The notes under the pieces are model-generated. The model was not told the origin of the DNA. It saw only the letters and a program-made list of their open reading frames with translations, and did not search any database. This document shows, piece after piece, positions 16,865 to 26,498 of a stretch of DNA of 64,000 nucleotides (position 1 is the first letter of the stretch; every line of letters starts with the position of its first letter). Source of the DNA: Bermanella sp036960565 (GTDB lineage: Bacteria > Pseudomonadota > Gammaproteobacteria > Pseudomonadales > Oceanobacteraceae); contig JBALXQ010000011.1 in the NCBI GenBank assembly GCA_036960565.1, forward strand, positions 1 through 64,000, in the 5' to 3' direction. A program made the translations under genes and the position numbers.

Positions 16865-17671
16865 TCACTTAAGTACTGCCTTTTCTTCCAGCCATTTAAA
16901 ATCCATGGTCTGCATCCACTGTAGAGTCTCTTCTGTTTTTACAGTGGGCTTATATTCGGCCGTCACATACCCATGATAATGACTGTATTTAATATCATCA
17001 AAAATAGTTTTGAAATTTAAATTCCCACTACCAGGCTCGCCTCTACCAGGAACATCCGCAAACTGAATATGTCCAATTAAGTGGCCATAGTGTTGAATTG
17101 CTTCATCCACATGCCCATCCATTAACTGCATATGATAAATATCAAACTGCATTTTTAAATTATCGTGATCAACCTGAGTAATAACATCGAGCATTTGCGC
17201 AGTACTGTGAATTAAGAAGTGCGGCATATCCTTGGTATTAATGGCTTCAAATGTCACCAAAATATTATGCTTACCAAAGGCGGCTGCTGCTTTGTGAAGA
17301 TTGTGAACAAGCACGCTGTAATAGGTTTCTTCTTTATTCGAATCCATACAACGTCCGGGTAAAACATTCACCAGTTTTACATCCAGTGCTTTGGCGTATT
17401 TGTAACAAAGCTTTAAAGCCTTACCAAACTCTTCTTCTTCACCTGGTACACATGCCAACCCTTCACCACCGACCATTAAATCGCCGGCTGGCACATTAAT
17501 CAAACACACTTCTACATTGGCCGCTTTTTTAGCAGCGACTAAATCTTCAATTTTTTCATGATATGGAAACTGTATTTCTACCGTTTTAAATCCGGCCGTT
17601 GCCGCCGCCTGAAAGCGCTCAAGTAAGGGGACTTCTGTGAACATTAACGATAAGTTAGCCGCCAATCTCAT
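16865..17671 (-). CDS. hyi: Hydroxypyruvate isomerase
   Basis: Interconverts hydroxypyruvate and tartronate semialdehyde in glyoxylate metabolism. The 268-residue TIM barrel of the xylose isomerase-like family starts MRLAANLSLMFTEVPLLERF, typical of Hyi, and has metal-binding carboxylates in LVTFEAIN, MQFDIYH and TAEYKP. It overlaps the upstream reductase gene by one base, so the two form an operon. Glyoxylate carboligase is not next to them here. Confidence 0.9.
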   Translation of the reverse strand: MRLAANLSLMFTEVPLLERFQAAATAGFKTVEIQFPYHEKIEDLVAAKKAANVEVCLINVPAGDLMVGGEGLACVPGEEEEFGKALKLCYKYAKALDVKLVNVLPGRCMDSNKEETYYSVLVHNLHKAAAAFGKHNILVTFEAINTKDMPHFLIHSTAQMLDVITQVDHDNLKMQFDIYHMQLMDGHVDEAIQHYGHLIGHIQFADVPGRGEPGSGNLNFKTIFDDIKYSHYHGYVTAEYKPTVKTEETLQWMQTMDFKWLEEKAVLK

Positions 17672-18549
17672 TAGGATTCCTCGTTTGACTTTTCTGACTC
17701 ATAAAGGGTTATCAATGTTGCAGGGTCTTTATCATTATAGCCACGACTACTGTGTTGGCGCATTAATTCAGCCCCTAGAGCCGCCATAGGAATTGCGCTG
17801 CCAACTTCTTTGGATAACGCTTTAGCCATATCCAAATCTTTTAGCAGGGTTTTCACATACCATTTAATCTCATCAAAATCTTGTGAGGCCATACGCGAGC
17901 CAGTAATTTGCAAAGGAATACTATCGGCAAACCCACCTTTTAAAGCACTAGGAATCCTAGTTGCATCAACGCCCGCACGCTTGGCCATGGCCATAACCTC
18001 TGCCATCACCAGCACATTGCAACTCACCAACATTTGATTGCATATTTTTGTAGTTTGCCCAGTGCCAGTCGGTCCCATATGAGTGACCGCTTGTGACAAG
18101 GGTTCAAGCAACGGTCGAATACGATTCAACACAGGTTCATTGCCTCCAGCCATAATGGCAAGAGAACCCGCTTCAGCGCCAGCTACGCCACCAGAGACAG
18201 GGCTATCAATCCAATGTACGCCTTCAGCCTCCACCTGCTTGGCAAGGGTGATTGTCGCATCTGGGCTTATTGAACTAAAATCCACAATACACTGCCCTGA
18301 TTTTAAAAAGGGCATAATAAGTTCGATAATTTGCTCAACACTCTGAGTGTTGGAAACACACATCATGATCACGTCTACTTGGGAAACCAGACCTTCCAAA
18401 GAACCAGCCTGCTTCGCTCCCAAGTCCTTTAATGGCACACACTTATCCTGATTTCGATTCCATACTGTTAAATCAAAGTTTGCTTTTAACAGTTGCTTAC
18501 ACATGGGTAAGCCCATGAGCCCAATTCCAATAAACCCAACTCTAGTCAT
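17671..18549 (-). CDS. garR: Tartronate semialdehyde reductase (2-hydroxy-3-oxopropionate reductase)
   Basis: A beta-hydroxyacid dehydrogenase reducing tartronate semialdehyde to glycerate. Features are the Rossmann motif GFIGIGLMGLPM at 5-16, the substrate motif DSPVSGGVAGAEAGSLAIMAGG, and catalytic Lys in TKICNQ. At 292 residues it fits GarR/GlxR; 3-hydroxyisobutyrate dehydrogenase is the main alternative. Coupling to hyi favours the tartronate role. Confidence 0.85.
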   Translation of the reverse strand: MTRVGFIGIGLMGLPMCKQLLKANFDLTVWNRNQDKCVPLKDLGAKQAGSLEGLVSQVDVIMMCVSNTQSVEQIIELIMPFLKSGQCIVDFSSISPDATITLAKQVEAEGVHWIDSPVSGGVAGAEAGSLAIMAGGNEPVLNRIRPLLEPLSQAVTHMGPTGTGQTTKICNQMLVSCNVLVMAEVMAMAKRAGVDATRIPSALKGGFADSIPLQITGSRMASQDFDEIKWYVKTLLKDLDMAKALSKEVGSAIPMAALGAELMRQHSSRGYNDKDPATLITLYESEKSNEES

Positions 18550-18684
18550 ATGTTGCCACCTTTTTTAATTACCCATTTTCACCTATTTAATTGCAGCCGC
18601 CTACCTCAATTTTAATCAAAGAAAGTTCGCCAATAATGCCAGTCTGTCCTAAGCTAAAAAACAAGAATATAAAGGACTATGTGC

Positions 18685-19515
18685 ATGAATTTATCAGCCT
18701 TGTTTGAGCAAACTCAAAACCTTCCAAATATTCCTAAAATTGTGCAAGAGCTCATTGAGACCTTTAATCAAGAAGATTTTGATATGGACGAAATTGCCAA
18801 TAAAATTAGTCTAGACCCAGTCCTAACTGCGAAAGTACTGCGCTTAGCTAACAGTGCCCATTATGGCGTCTCGCGCTCGGTGGCCAGCACAGCAGATGCA
18901 TCTGTATTACTGGGTTTCTCAACACTTCGAACTCTAGTATTAGCCTCAGGAATTACCGGTGCAATGCAAGCCCCTGAAGGCTTTAATCGTGAAGAGTTTT
19001 GGCGAGATAATTTTGCTATTGCTGCCATTGCAAAATGGATGGCAAGCTACTGTAAATTCAATGGAGAGACCGCCTTTACATGCGGTATGCTGCACAGTAT
19101 TGGTGAGCTATTGATTCGCTTACTCCTGCCTGCTGAAACCAAAAAAATTCAAGCTGCAGTAGATGCTGGAGGAAAACCTGCTGAAGTACAACTTGCCATG
19201 CTTGGGTATAACTATGCAGATGTTGGTGCTGAATTAGCGCAACGCTGGAAATTTCCTAAAGAAATTGTTGAGGGGATTCGTCAACATGCTAACCCACTAG
19301 AGTCTTCTGACGGAAACACTCTGGCCGGTCTTGTGAATTTGGCTGTTTATATTAACAACAGTCAAAAAAATAAAATGTCAGACAAGGAAATTTTACAAAA
19401 TTTTCCCATTGAAGTAGCTGTAAGCATTGAAATGAAAACGGAAAAAGCCTTAGAAGATTTAGAACAACTAAAAGGAATAGAATCAGGAATGGATAGTTTA
19501 TTAGAGGCATCCTAA
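18685..19515 (+). CDS. HDOD domain protein
   Basis: A 276-residue single-domain HDOD protein (about 10-210). This is a degenerate HD-phosphohydrolase relative used in signalling and usually lacking metal-binding residues. The segments NLPNIPKIVQELIETFN, LDPVLTAKVLRLANSAHYG and CGMLHSIGELL are typical. Of two nearby in-frame ATGs I prefer 18685, which is 8 bases from AAAGGA; the first (18679) is only 2 bases away. The output pathway is unknown. Confidence 0.85.
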   Translation: MNLSALFEQTQNLPNIPKIVQELIETFNQEDFDMDEIANKISLDPVLTAKVLRLANSAHYGVSRSVASTADASVLLGFSTLRTLVLASGITGAMQAPEGFNREEFWRDNFAIAAIAKWMASYCKFNGETAFTCGMLHSIGELLIRLLLPAETKKIQAAVDAGGKPAEVQLAMLGYNYADVGAELAQRWKFPKEIVEGIRQHANPLESSDGNTLAGLVNLAVYINNSQKNKMSDKEILQNFPIEVAVSIEMKTEKALEDLEQLKGIESGMDSLLEAS

Positions 19516-19548
19516 AGATTAATTAGGACGTCGTAATTCATTCAATTA

Positions 19549-19569
19549 AAAAGGGCAACGTGCCCTTTT
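19549..19569. terminator. Bidirectional terminator between HDOD and MFS genes
   Basis: AAAAGGGCA and TGCCCTTTT form a perfect 9-bp stem with loop ACG between convergent genes. Confidence 0.85.
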
Positions 19570-19575
19570 AACGCA

Positions 19576-20748
19576 TTACCTAGCCGGCTTTATAATCACC
19601 CACCTTGCTAATATCATAAGAGCCAAGATCAGTAGTGGTATGGCCAATAAATTCGTTACATTCCAACCATAGTTAAATACCAGCCAACCGGCTACCAAAG
19701 ACATGAAAGCTTGTGTCGAAAATACAATCACTTCGTTAATTGCCTGAACACTAAAACTTTCCTGGGAACTGTAGTTTTGAGCAAGCAAGGTAGTACCGCC
19801 AATAAACAAAAAATTCCAACCCAAGCCAAGAAATACTAATGCAAACCAGTATCCCCAATAACCTTGATCAAGTATTGCTATGGAAATAGCCACTGTCATC
19901 GCGATGATTCCCAAAAGTAGAACACCGGCAACAGATAGAAATCTAAATAATAAAGGCGTAATGAGTGAGGGTAAAAACATGGCCATAATATGGCTTTGTA
20001 TAACTGTTTTAGTCTCTTCTAAAGGAAAATTCAATATCTCACTCATACTGACAGGCGTTGCTGTCATAATTAAACTCATGACGCCATAAGCCACAGAGGC
20101 ACAAATAATTGCGGTAAGAATGCCAGGAGACGATAGCAATTCCTTTGTGGAGCGGCCTGACTTCTTATCTGTTGAATGGTTTACGTTTGCAAAAGGGATA
20201 TAACACAAAAAAACCAACAATATGCTGTGGCTTATTGCCAATAAAACAAATGCACCACTGAATTCATGCTCTAATAAATCTTGCCCAATCATTACTAATT
20301 CAGGCCCTACCCAGGCAGCAAACAAGCCCCCTAATAAAACCACACTGGCAGTGGTAGCCGCTTTCTCAGGTTTAACCCACTCTAAAGCTGCGAACCTAAA
20401 CTGCTGAACAAACGCCAAATGCATTCCCAGTAACATAATGCTAAAACACAGCCCCCAGAAATTAGCGTTACGCACACTGTAAAAAGCTAAAATAGATCCC
20501 AGCAAGGCCAATAACGTGGCATATACAAAGCCATTACGGCGCCCTATTTTTTGCATAATAAAAGCGGCAGGCATACTGGCACAGGCACTCCCGATGACCA
20601 AAGAGGCGATAGGTAAAGTTGCCATACCAGCAGTAGGCGCCAAAGTTAAACCTAAAAATCCACCCACAAAAATAACCATAGGCGCAGTAATCATTCCCAG
20701 TGTTTGCGCAAGCGTAATCAATAACACAGGAATGGGAATATTTAGCAC
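19576..20748 (-). CDS. MFS transporter
   Basis: A 390-residue protein with about 12 predicted membrane helices and the cytoplasmic loop 2-3 motif MQKIGRRNGFVYA, typical of the major facilitator superfamily. A hydrophilic central loop near 190-205 (NHSTDKKSGRSTKELL) separates the two halves. It resembles the YajR/YcaD-like drug-efflux part of the family, but the substrate cannot be assigned. It stands alone between a terminator and a 240-base gap. Confidence 0.85.
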   Translation of the reverse strand: MLNIPIPVLLITLAQTLGMITAPMVIFVGGFLGLTLAPTAGMATLPIASLVIGSACASMPAAFIMQKIGRRNGFVYATLLALLGSILAFYSVRNANFWGLCFSIMLLGMHLAFVQQFRFAALEWVKPEKAATTASVVLLGGLFAAWVGPELVMIGQDLLEHEFSGAFVLLAISHSILLVFLCYIPFANVNHSTDKKSGRSTKELLSSPGILTAIICASVAYGVMSLIMTATPVSMSEILNFPLEETKTVIQSHIMAMFLPSLITPLLFRFLSVAGVLLLGIIAMTVAISIAILDQGYWGYWFALVFLGLGWNFLFIGGTTLLAQNYSSQESFSVQAINEVIVFSTQAFMSLVAGWLVFNYGWNVTNLLAIPLLILALMILARWVIIKPAR

Positions 20749-20989
20749 AGGGGTATCCTTATTTTAAATCCAGTTAGAAACTGATCTAGATTACAATTCC
20801 TAGGCAGTATGCCGATTTTTCTTACCAGTGTAACTGGGTAGTGCTTGAGCTTTATTACTGAGAGACTCTTTTAGCATATACCATGGGGCGGGACTAATAT
20901 TGGTACTGATGAAGCTTTTTTATTAGATAAAAATACGCGCATAGCGTCCTTACCGGTTAGACGCCACCAATTAAACATTCATATTTCAG

Positions 20990-21466
20990 CTATTTTCGAC
21001 AAGCTATTTTTACATCCGCTAATAATTCACGTTTTCTTTGGCGCATGTAATTACTTTGCTCTGCACGATAACCTTTTTTCATTGATTGCCGCAATGCTGA
21101 AAGCCGCCGCTGGGCCTTTAGACAAGAACCGCTAGGATATTTTGGTAAAGCTGTAGTTTGGTAATTATTGGAAGAAGAAACTTTACGCTTAACCTGTTGC
21201 TTAAAACCCCTTACAGCGCTTTGTTCTCTACGATGAGACTCGGCACTGCCAATACTGGTTCCCTTAGTATTAACATTGATAGCTATTGAATTTTCTTGAT
21301 AATTAATTTGATCCGTAAAATGAGTAACCCCTTTTTCATCAACCCATTTATATACTGCTGGTTTATCAATTTGTGCAGAAGCCTTAATAATAGGCGGTGC
21401 AATATTATGAGTGGCAATTGGGACTGAAAAAAAACAAATTAAAGGCACAAGCCAACTTAGTTTCAT
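20990..21466 (-). CDS. DUF4124 domain exported protein
   Basis: From the ATG at 21466 (AAGGA upstream) this is 158 residues: a signal peptide MKLSWLVPLICFFSVPIATH, then the DUF4124 motif VYKWVDEKGVTHFTDQ, then a basic C-terminal half. DUF4124 proteins are small periplasmic or envelope proteins of unknown function. It lies after the ilvBH terminator and has a distant relative at the other end of ilvBH (24203-24640). Confidence 0.78.
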   Translation of the reverse strand: MKLSWLVPLICFFSVPIATHNIAPPIIKASAQIDKPAVYKWVDEKGVTHFTDQINYQENSIAINVNTKGTSIGSAESHRREQSAVRGFKQQVKRKVSSSNNYQTTALPKYPSGSCLKAQRRLSALRQSMKKGYRAEQSNYMRQRKRELLADVKIACRK

Positions 21467-21519
21467 CACTGAATTCCTTGTGATTAGTTTTAAACGTAAA
21501 TACTTTATATTGAGCAATA

Positions 21520-21548
21520 AAAAAGCCGAAGCATAACTTCGGCTTTTT
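21520..21548 (-). terminator. Intrinsic terminator of ilvBH
   Basis: GCCGAAG and CTTCGGC with a 5-base loop. On the minus strand it is followed by TTTTTT, starting about 18 bases after the ilvH stop. Confidence 0.9.
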
Positions 21549-21566
21549 CAACAACAGACAAAACAC

Positions 21567-22058
21567 TTAAAGGCTTAAGGTTTTCTCGCCACGGGCAATA
21601 CCCGAAACGCCAGTACGGACTGTTTCTAAAATACAATTAGGACCAATGGCTTCAATAAATGCTTCCAGCTTATCTGTGGTACCGGTTAATTGAATAGTAT
21701 AAACACTAGCGGTTACATCCACAATTTGGCCACGGAAAATATCCGCGGTACGTTTAATTTCAGCACGTTGAGCACCCGATGCCTTCACCTTAATTAACAT
21801 AAGCTCACGTTCAAGATGTGTGCCTTCTGTTAAATCCACCAGCTTAACGACTTCAATTAACTTATTTAACTGCTTCGTAATCTGTTCAATCTCACGATCA
21901 GTACCTGAGGTAGTGATTGTCATACGGGACAAGGTTGAATCTTCAGTCGGAGCGACTGTTAACGTTTCAATGTTATATGAACGCTGCGCGAAAAGTCCCA
22001 CTACGCGGGCCAAGGCACCTGGCTCATTTTCTAAAAGAATAGAAATTATGTGTCTCAT
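21567..22058 (-). CDS. ilvH: Acetolactate synthase small regulatory subunit
   Basis: Regulatory subunit of acetohydroxyacid synthase, mediating valine feedback inhibition. The 163 residues carry an N-terminal ACT domain (MRHIISILLENEPGALARVVGLFAQRSYNI) and the ALS_ss C-terminal domain. It overlaps the end of ilvB by one base, implying translational coupling and stoichiometric synthesis. Confidence 0.96.
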   Translation of the reverse strand: MRHIISILLENEPGALARVVGLFAQRSYNIETLTVAPTEDSTLSRMTITTSGTDREIEQITKQLNKLIEVVKLVDLTEGTHLERELMLIKVKASGAQRAEIKRTADIFRGQIVDVTASVYTIQLTGTTDKLEAFIEAIGPNCILETVRTGVSGIARGEKTLSL

Positions 22059-23782
22059 TAGGTGCGCTCCGTTTTACTTAACCACATGTCGCGCATAGCA
22101 CCTGTGGGAACCTGCATTGGATAAACGTGCTCATCTGGATCTACAGCTACATTTACAAACACCAAACGGTCTTTATATTTACCAAAGCAATCATCCAACA
22201 CACCCTGAAGCTGATCTTTAGTGTCTACCTGCAAACCCACATGTCCATAAGCTTCGGCCAATTTAGCCCAGTCAGGAAGCGATTCCATATAAGAGCTAGA
22301 GTGACGACCTTCATAATTCATGTCTTGCCACTGACGCACCATGCCAAGATAACCATTATTCAGGCAGAATATTTTAACCGGAATACCGTACTGCAAACAG
22401 GTAGACATTTCCTGAATGTTCATTTGAATTGAACCTTCACCGGTTACACAAACCACCATTTCATCTGGGTAGTTCATCTTAACACCCATGGCTGCTGGAA
22501 AACCAAAGCCCATGGTGCCAAGACCACCGGAGTTGATCCAACGATTTGGTTCATCAAATTTATAATACTGTGCGGCAAACATCTGATGCTGACCTACGTC
22601 AGAACAAATGTAGGCATTACCCTTAGTGGCTTCCCATAAACCTTCGATGGCTTCTTGAGGCTTTAACAAACCATTATCATTTTTGTCGTAATGGCCAGCA
22701 TGGCGCTTGCGCCATTCTTCAATTTGTTCCCACCACGAAGCAATGGCATCGACATCAGGGGTTTCTTTCATTTCTTTAATGATGTCTAAAATTTCATCAA
22801 GAACACTATCCACTGGGCCCACAATGGGAATATCGATATCAACGGTTTTAGAAATCGAAGACGGGTCAATATCAATATGAATAATTTTGGCATCTGGGCA
22901 AAACTTGTCGGTAGCATTGGTTACGCGGTCGTCAAAGCGTGCGCCTATAGCTAAAATAACATCAGCATGATGCATAGCCATATTCGCTTCGTAAGATCCG
23001 TGCATGCCCAGCATGCCTAGGTTTTGGCGATCTGTACCCGGATATGCACCCAAGCCCATTAGGGTTTGGGTAATTGGGTAGTTTAATCCCTTAACTAGAG
23101 AGCGTAGACGTTCATGAGACTTACCCAAAATAACGCCACCACCGGAATAAATCATGGGGCGCTTAGCAGCCAATAACACTTCAACCGCTTTACGAATTTG
23201 ACCCGTGTGACCTTTTTGTGGCGGAGAATAAGAACGAATCTTAACCTTCTTGGGATAAGAGTATTCATGACGATCATTTGGAATGGTCATGTCTTTAGGA
23301 ATATCAATTACCACAGGGCCAGGTCGACCAGAGGTAGAAATATAAAATGCCTTTTTGATTACCTCAGGAATCTCACTGGGGTGCTTAATGCTGAAGCTGT
23401 GCTTCACCACTGGACGGGACAGACCCATCATGTCGGTTTCTTGGAAGGCATCACCACCAATCAAATGGCTTGGCACCTGACCTGTGATCACTATCATAGG
23501 GATAGAGTCTGAGAAAGCCGTGGCAATACCCGTGATAGTGTTGGTAGCACCAGGGCCAGAAGTTACTAATACGACTCCTGGTTTTCCTGATGCACGAGCA
23601 TAGCCATCGGCCATGTGTGTTGCTGCTTGTTCATGACGAACCAAGACGTGCTTGACCGCGCTTTGCTGATAAAACGCATCATAGACGTGTAAAAGACTAC
23701 CACCTGGGTAACCGTAAACGTATTCAACTCCTTCTTCATGAAGCGAGCGAACTAGCATTTCTCCGCCGGAAAGTAATTCCAC
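22058..23782 (-). CDS. ilvB: Acetolactate synthase large catalytic subunit
   Basis: ThDP- and FAD-dependent enzyme of valine, leucine and isoleucine synthesis. At 574 residues it has the catalytic glutamate in VRHEQAATHMADGYARASG and the ThDP-binding stretch with GEGSIQMNIQE and NNGYLGMVRQWQ; the usual GDG is GEG here. The start is GTG at 23782 with AGAGGA upstream. It is of the IlvI type found with ilvH. ilvC is not adjacent in this window. Confidence 0.95.
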   Translation of the reverse strand: MELLSGGEMLVRSLHEEGVEYVYGYPGGSLLHVYDAFYQQSAVKHVLVRHEQAATHMADGYARASGKPGVVLVTSGPGATNTITGIATAFSDSIPMIVITGQVPSHLIGGDAFQETDMMGLSRPVVKHSFSIKHPSEIPEVIKKAFYISTSGRPGPVVIDIPKDMTIPNDRHEYSYPKKVKIRSYSPPQKGHTGQIRKAVEVLLAAKRPMIYSGGGVILGKSHERLRSLVKGLNYPITQTLMGLGAYPGTDRQNLGMLGMHGSYEANMAMHHADVILAIGARFDDRVTNATDKFCPDAKIIHIDIDPSSISKTVDIDIPIVGPVDSVLDEILDIIKEMKETPDVDAIASWWEQIEEWRKRHAGHYDKNDNGLLKPQEAIEGLWEATKGNAYICSDVGQHQMFAAQYYKFDEPNRWINSGGLGTMGFGFPAAMGVKMNYPDEMVVCVTGEGSIQMNIQEMSTCLQYGIPVKIFCLNNGYLGMVRQWQDMNYEGRHSSSYMESLPDWAKLAEAYGHVGLQVDTKDQLQGVLDDCFGKYKDRLVFVNVAVDPDEHVYPMQVPTGAMRDMWLSKTERT

Positions 23783-24202
23783 CGTTGTTTCCTCTCATCC
23801 ACATGCTCACCCAATGTGAGCTGGAAAATCTCTGCAATAGAATGGCTGACGTTTAATAATATCCGTCAAAACTACCGCGCCATTTTGGCTTTTTGCCACT
23901 TGTCAGGGGTGATGAAAAACGGGTAGTGATTCATCAAATTCAGCTGCATCTTAGGCAACTAAATGAAATTAGTTGAAGCAAGGTCATCGCTTCTTCAAGG
24001 CCACAAAATTCGCTCTTCGGGTTGGCCGATTAGGAGCTTAAATTTTGGGTTGGTAATTTTGACATCCATACCGCTTAAGTCAAGGGATAGCCCTTGTTTT
24101 GCTTGACATTTAACAGTATCAACGAATTATACTTTGCTTTTGCACCGTTTTAGTTACAGTTAGCCTAGAAATGCATACTTACATGACAATTGAATCGAAA
24201 TT
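23783..24202. other. Divergent regulatory gap between ilvB and a DUF4124 gene
   Basis: A 420-base region without a convincing gene. On the ilvB side there is a small hairpin in the presumed 5' UTR (GCTCAC/GTGAGC at 23805-23821) and a palindrome CAACTAA-N6-TTAGTTG at 23956-23975. A 20-codon frame (MNHYPFFITPDKW...) lies on the minus strand but has no run of branched-chain codons, so a classic leader-peptide attenuator is not evident. The plus strand holds the promoter listed separately. Confidence 0.5.
24104..24133 (+). promoter_or_regulatory. Sigma-70 promoter of the DUF4124 gene
   Basis: TTGACA (24104-24109), an 18-base spacer and TATACT (24128-24133), about 70 bases before the start codon. 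This is close to consensus. Confidence 0.65.
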
Positions 24203-24640
24203 ATGAAACTAATCCCCCTACTGTTCTTAATGGTATTTACCATTTCATCCCATGCTGGCCAAGCCTATAAAACGGTGGATGAAAACGGAAATATCACCTT
24301 TTCCCAGTTCCCTCCGAGCGACAATAATGACACTGAAACCATTAATGTTAAAACTCAAAAAAGTAGCAGTGCCAGCCAGTCCAAAAAAGCACTGGAGAGC
24401 TCCCGCCAGAAGTTATTGGAAAGTAGTGTAGATCGCACAGCTGAGAAAAAAGAAGAAAATGAAAAAGCTGAGCGTATGGCTGAAAACTGTGAAAAAGCCA
24501 ACCAGAAGCTACGAGACATTCAAAACAATGGTCGTATTTACAAGACACTTAAGGATGGAGAGCGTCACTGGTATGACGAAAAAGAACGTCAGCAACTAAT
24601 TAACGAAGCAAAAGATCAGGTTAAACAATACTGTAAATAG
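24203..24640 (+). CDS. DUF4124 domain exported protein
   Basis: A 145-residue exported protein: signal peptide ending near SSHA/GQ, DUF4124 motif AYKTVDENGNITFSQFPPSD, then a charged coiled-coil-like tail rich in Lys/Glu that ends DQVKQYCK. Two cysteines (AENCEKA and near the C-terminus) could form a disulfide. It has its own near-consensus promoter. Function is unknown; it is distantly similar in layout to the DUF4124 protein at 20990-21466. Confidence 0.8.
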   Translation: MKLIPLLFLMVFTISSHAGQAYKTVDENGNITFSQFPPSDNNDTETINVKTQKSSSASQSKKALESSRQKLLESSVDRTAEKKEENEKAERMAENCEKANQKLRDIQNNGRIYKTLKDGERHWYDEKERQQLINEAKDQVKQYCK

Positions 24641-24679
24641 TAAAACGTGCGGGCCACACCCGCATTATTTAGCACCACT

Positions 24680-25432
24680 TTATTCTTGTAGCCAAATACA
24701 AGTGGCCATACGCCCTGTTATCCCATCACGGCGATAACTAAAAAAGTGCTCGTCATCGGTAAATGTGCACTTATCTCCACCGTATATTTTTTGAGCGCCT
24801 GCGCTATTAAGGCGTAACCTTGCCAACGAATAAAGGTCGGCATGCCACTTATCTTCGCCTTCAACCTCTAGTTTTTTAAAGCAACTAGGGGCATCCGGAT
24901 TCTTCTGACAGAAAGCCTCATAGACAGGTAACCCAACTTCAAAAGCATTTGGGCCAATGGCAGGCCCTAACCAAATTAAAATGGCCTCGTTTTTACATTC
25001 AAAACGCTCTAGGGTTTTCTCTAATATACCAGCAGCCAACCCACGCCAACCGGCATGGATAGCCGCTACTTGCGTCCCTGACTCATTGCAAAATAAGACA
25101 GGCAAGCAATCGGCAGTCATGACGGCACAGACCTTATTCAGTTCCTTTGTATAAGATCCGTCGGCCTCAGGCTGACTTTGTGCCTGAAGCTCATTCACGA
25201 CAACTGTGCCATGAACTTGCTGTAACCATAAAGGAGGACTAGGCAAATGATTCCCTAGACGTCTGCGGTTCTGCGCTACATGCAGCTCATTATCAGCTAC
25301 ATGTCCTCCCAGGTTGAACGATTCGTAAGAACCCAAGCTCACCCCACCCAAACGCGTGGTTTGCAACGCCCTCACGTTAGCAGGGGCCGGCCAGTTGGGC
25401 TCAATGAGTAAAGGTGCTATTAACGTAGACAT
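24680..25432 (-). CDS. pgeF: Peptidoglycan editing factor PgeF (YfiH, multicopper polyphenol oxidase fold)
   Basis: Removes misincorporated L-Ser from peptidoglycan precursors; older annotation is laccase-domain or YfiH. The 250 residues carry the catalytic/metal Cys and His in VMTADCLPVLFC and AAIHAGWRGLAAG, and an upstream His in LQQVHGTVV. ATG 25432 is chosen over the adjacent GTG at 25435. It lies 8 bases after rluD, which is the usual rluD-pgeF order. Confidence 0.92.
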   Translation of the reverse strand: MSTLIAPLLIEPNWPAPANVRALQTTRLGGVSLGSYESFNLGGHVADNELHVAQNRRRLGNHLPSPPLWLQQVHGTVVVNELQAQSQPEADGSYTKELNKVCAVMTADCLPVLFCNESGTQVAAIHAGWRGLAAGILEKTLERFECKNEAILIWLGPAIGPNAFEVGLPVYEAFCQKNPDAPSCFKKLEVEGEDKWHADLYSLARLRLNSAGAQKIYGGDKCTFTDDEHFFSYRRDGITGRMATCIWLQE

Positions 25433-25440
25433 CACAGACC

Positions 25441-26412
25441 TTAGTAGTCAGTGTCTTCTGCAATTTTGGCGTCATACCGAAGCTCTTCTAATAAAGCCTC
25501 GAAGTCATCCGGTAAAGGCACTTCCCATTCGACTATCTCATTGGTAGCCGGATGGTAAAGCTCAATATGCTTGGCATGCAGGGCCTGGCGAGGGAATTTC
25601 CTCAGCACATCGCGCAATTCATGAGTCACCCCTTTAGGTAAGCGAACACGGCCACCATATGTGCCATCGCCCACTAAAGGATGCTGAATATGCGCCATAT
25701 GCACACGTATTTGGTGAGTACGACCCGTTTCCAGTTTCACACGAATGTGGGTATGACTTGGGAATTTCTCTAATATACGGTAATGAGTGATGGCGTCCTT
25801 ACCGGTGGGATGCACCGCCATTTTGGTTCGGTCCTTATCGTGGCGCGCAATAGCTTCATTGATGGTGCCTCCACCCGTAAGGATCCCCTGAGTCACAGCT
25901 TCGTATTCACGGCCCATTTCACGACTTTGCAATTGTTCAACAATGTGACTCTGCGCTTGCAGGGTTTTAGCTACTACCATTAAACCAGTTGTGTCTTTAT
26001 CCAATCGATGCACAATTCCGGCTCGAGGGATATTTTGTAAATCAGGGCAATGATGCAATAAGCCATTCAATAAAGTGCCGGTATAATTACCCGCTGCTGG
26101 GTGCACCACCAACCCCATAGGCTTATTAACAACAATAATATGGTCATCTTCATATACGATAGGAATGTCCATTTCTTCGGGTAGCCACTCACCCTCTGGT
26201 TGCAGAGTGACATCCAAACTCATAAGCTCACCACCGATAAGCTTTTCTCTGGGTGCACGCTCCTGACCATCCACCCGTAATTGGCCGTCTATAATCCAGG
26301 TTTTAAGCCTGGAGCGACTGAAATCGGGGAACAATATGGCCGCAATTTGGTCGAATCGCTTGTTACCAAGCTCGTTTGGGATTTTAATAGTTTGTTGAAT
26401 TTGATCAGACAT
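25441..26412 (-). CDS. rluD: 23S rRNA pseudouridine synthase D
   Basis: Makes pseudouridines 1911, 1915 and 1917 in helix 69 of 23S rRNA. The 323 residues have an N-terminal S4 RNA-binding domain (NKRFDQIAAILFPDFSRSRLKTWI) and the RluA-type catalytic core with Asp in AGIVHRLDKDTTGLMVVAK. It is divergent from bamD, the standard gammaproteobacterial arrangement. Confidence 0.95.
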   Translation of the reverse strand: MSDQIQQTIKIPNELGNKRFDQIAAILFPDFSRSRLKTWIIDGQLRVDGQERAPREKLIGGELMSLDVTLQPEGEWLPEEMDIPIVYEDDHIIVVNKPMGLVVHPAAGNYTGTLLNGLLHHCPDLQNIPRAGIVHRLDKDTTGLMVVAKTLQAQSHIVEQLQSREMGREYEAVTQGILTGGGTINEAIARHDKDRTKMAVHPTGKDAITHYRILEKFPSHTHIRVKLETGRTHQIRVHMAHIQHPLVGDGTYGGRVRLPKGVTHELRDVLRKFPRQALHAKHIELYHPATNEIVEWEVPLPDDFEALLEELRYDAKIAEDTDY

Positions 26413-26498
26413 CTTGGTGCCAGCCGCGCCCTATGGTTAAATTGCAGTCTTAAACGACAATTAATGCATTAATAATAAAGATTATATCAGATAGAACT

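Noticed and set aside
23872..23934. ilv leader peptide for transcription attenuation
   Set aside because: The 20-codon frame has only one Ile and no run of Leu/Val/Ile codons, and no terminator with U-tract follows it before ilvB.
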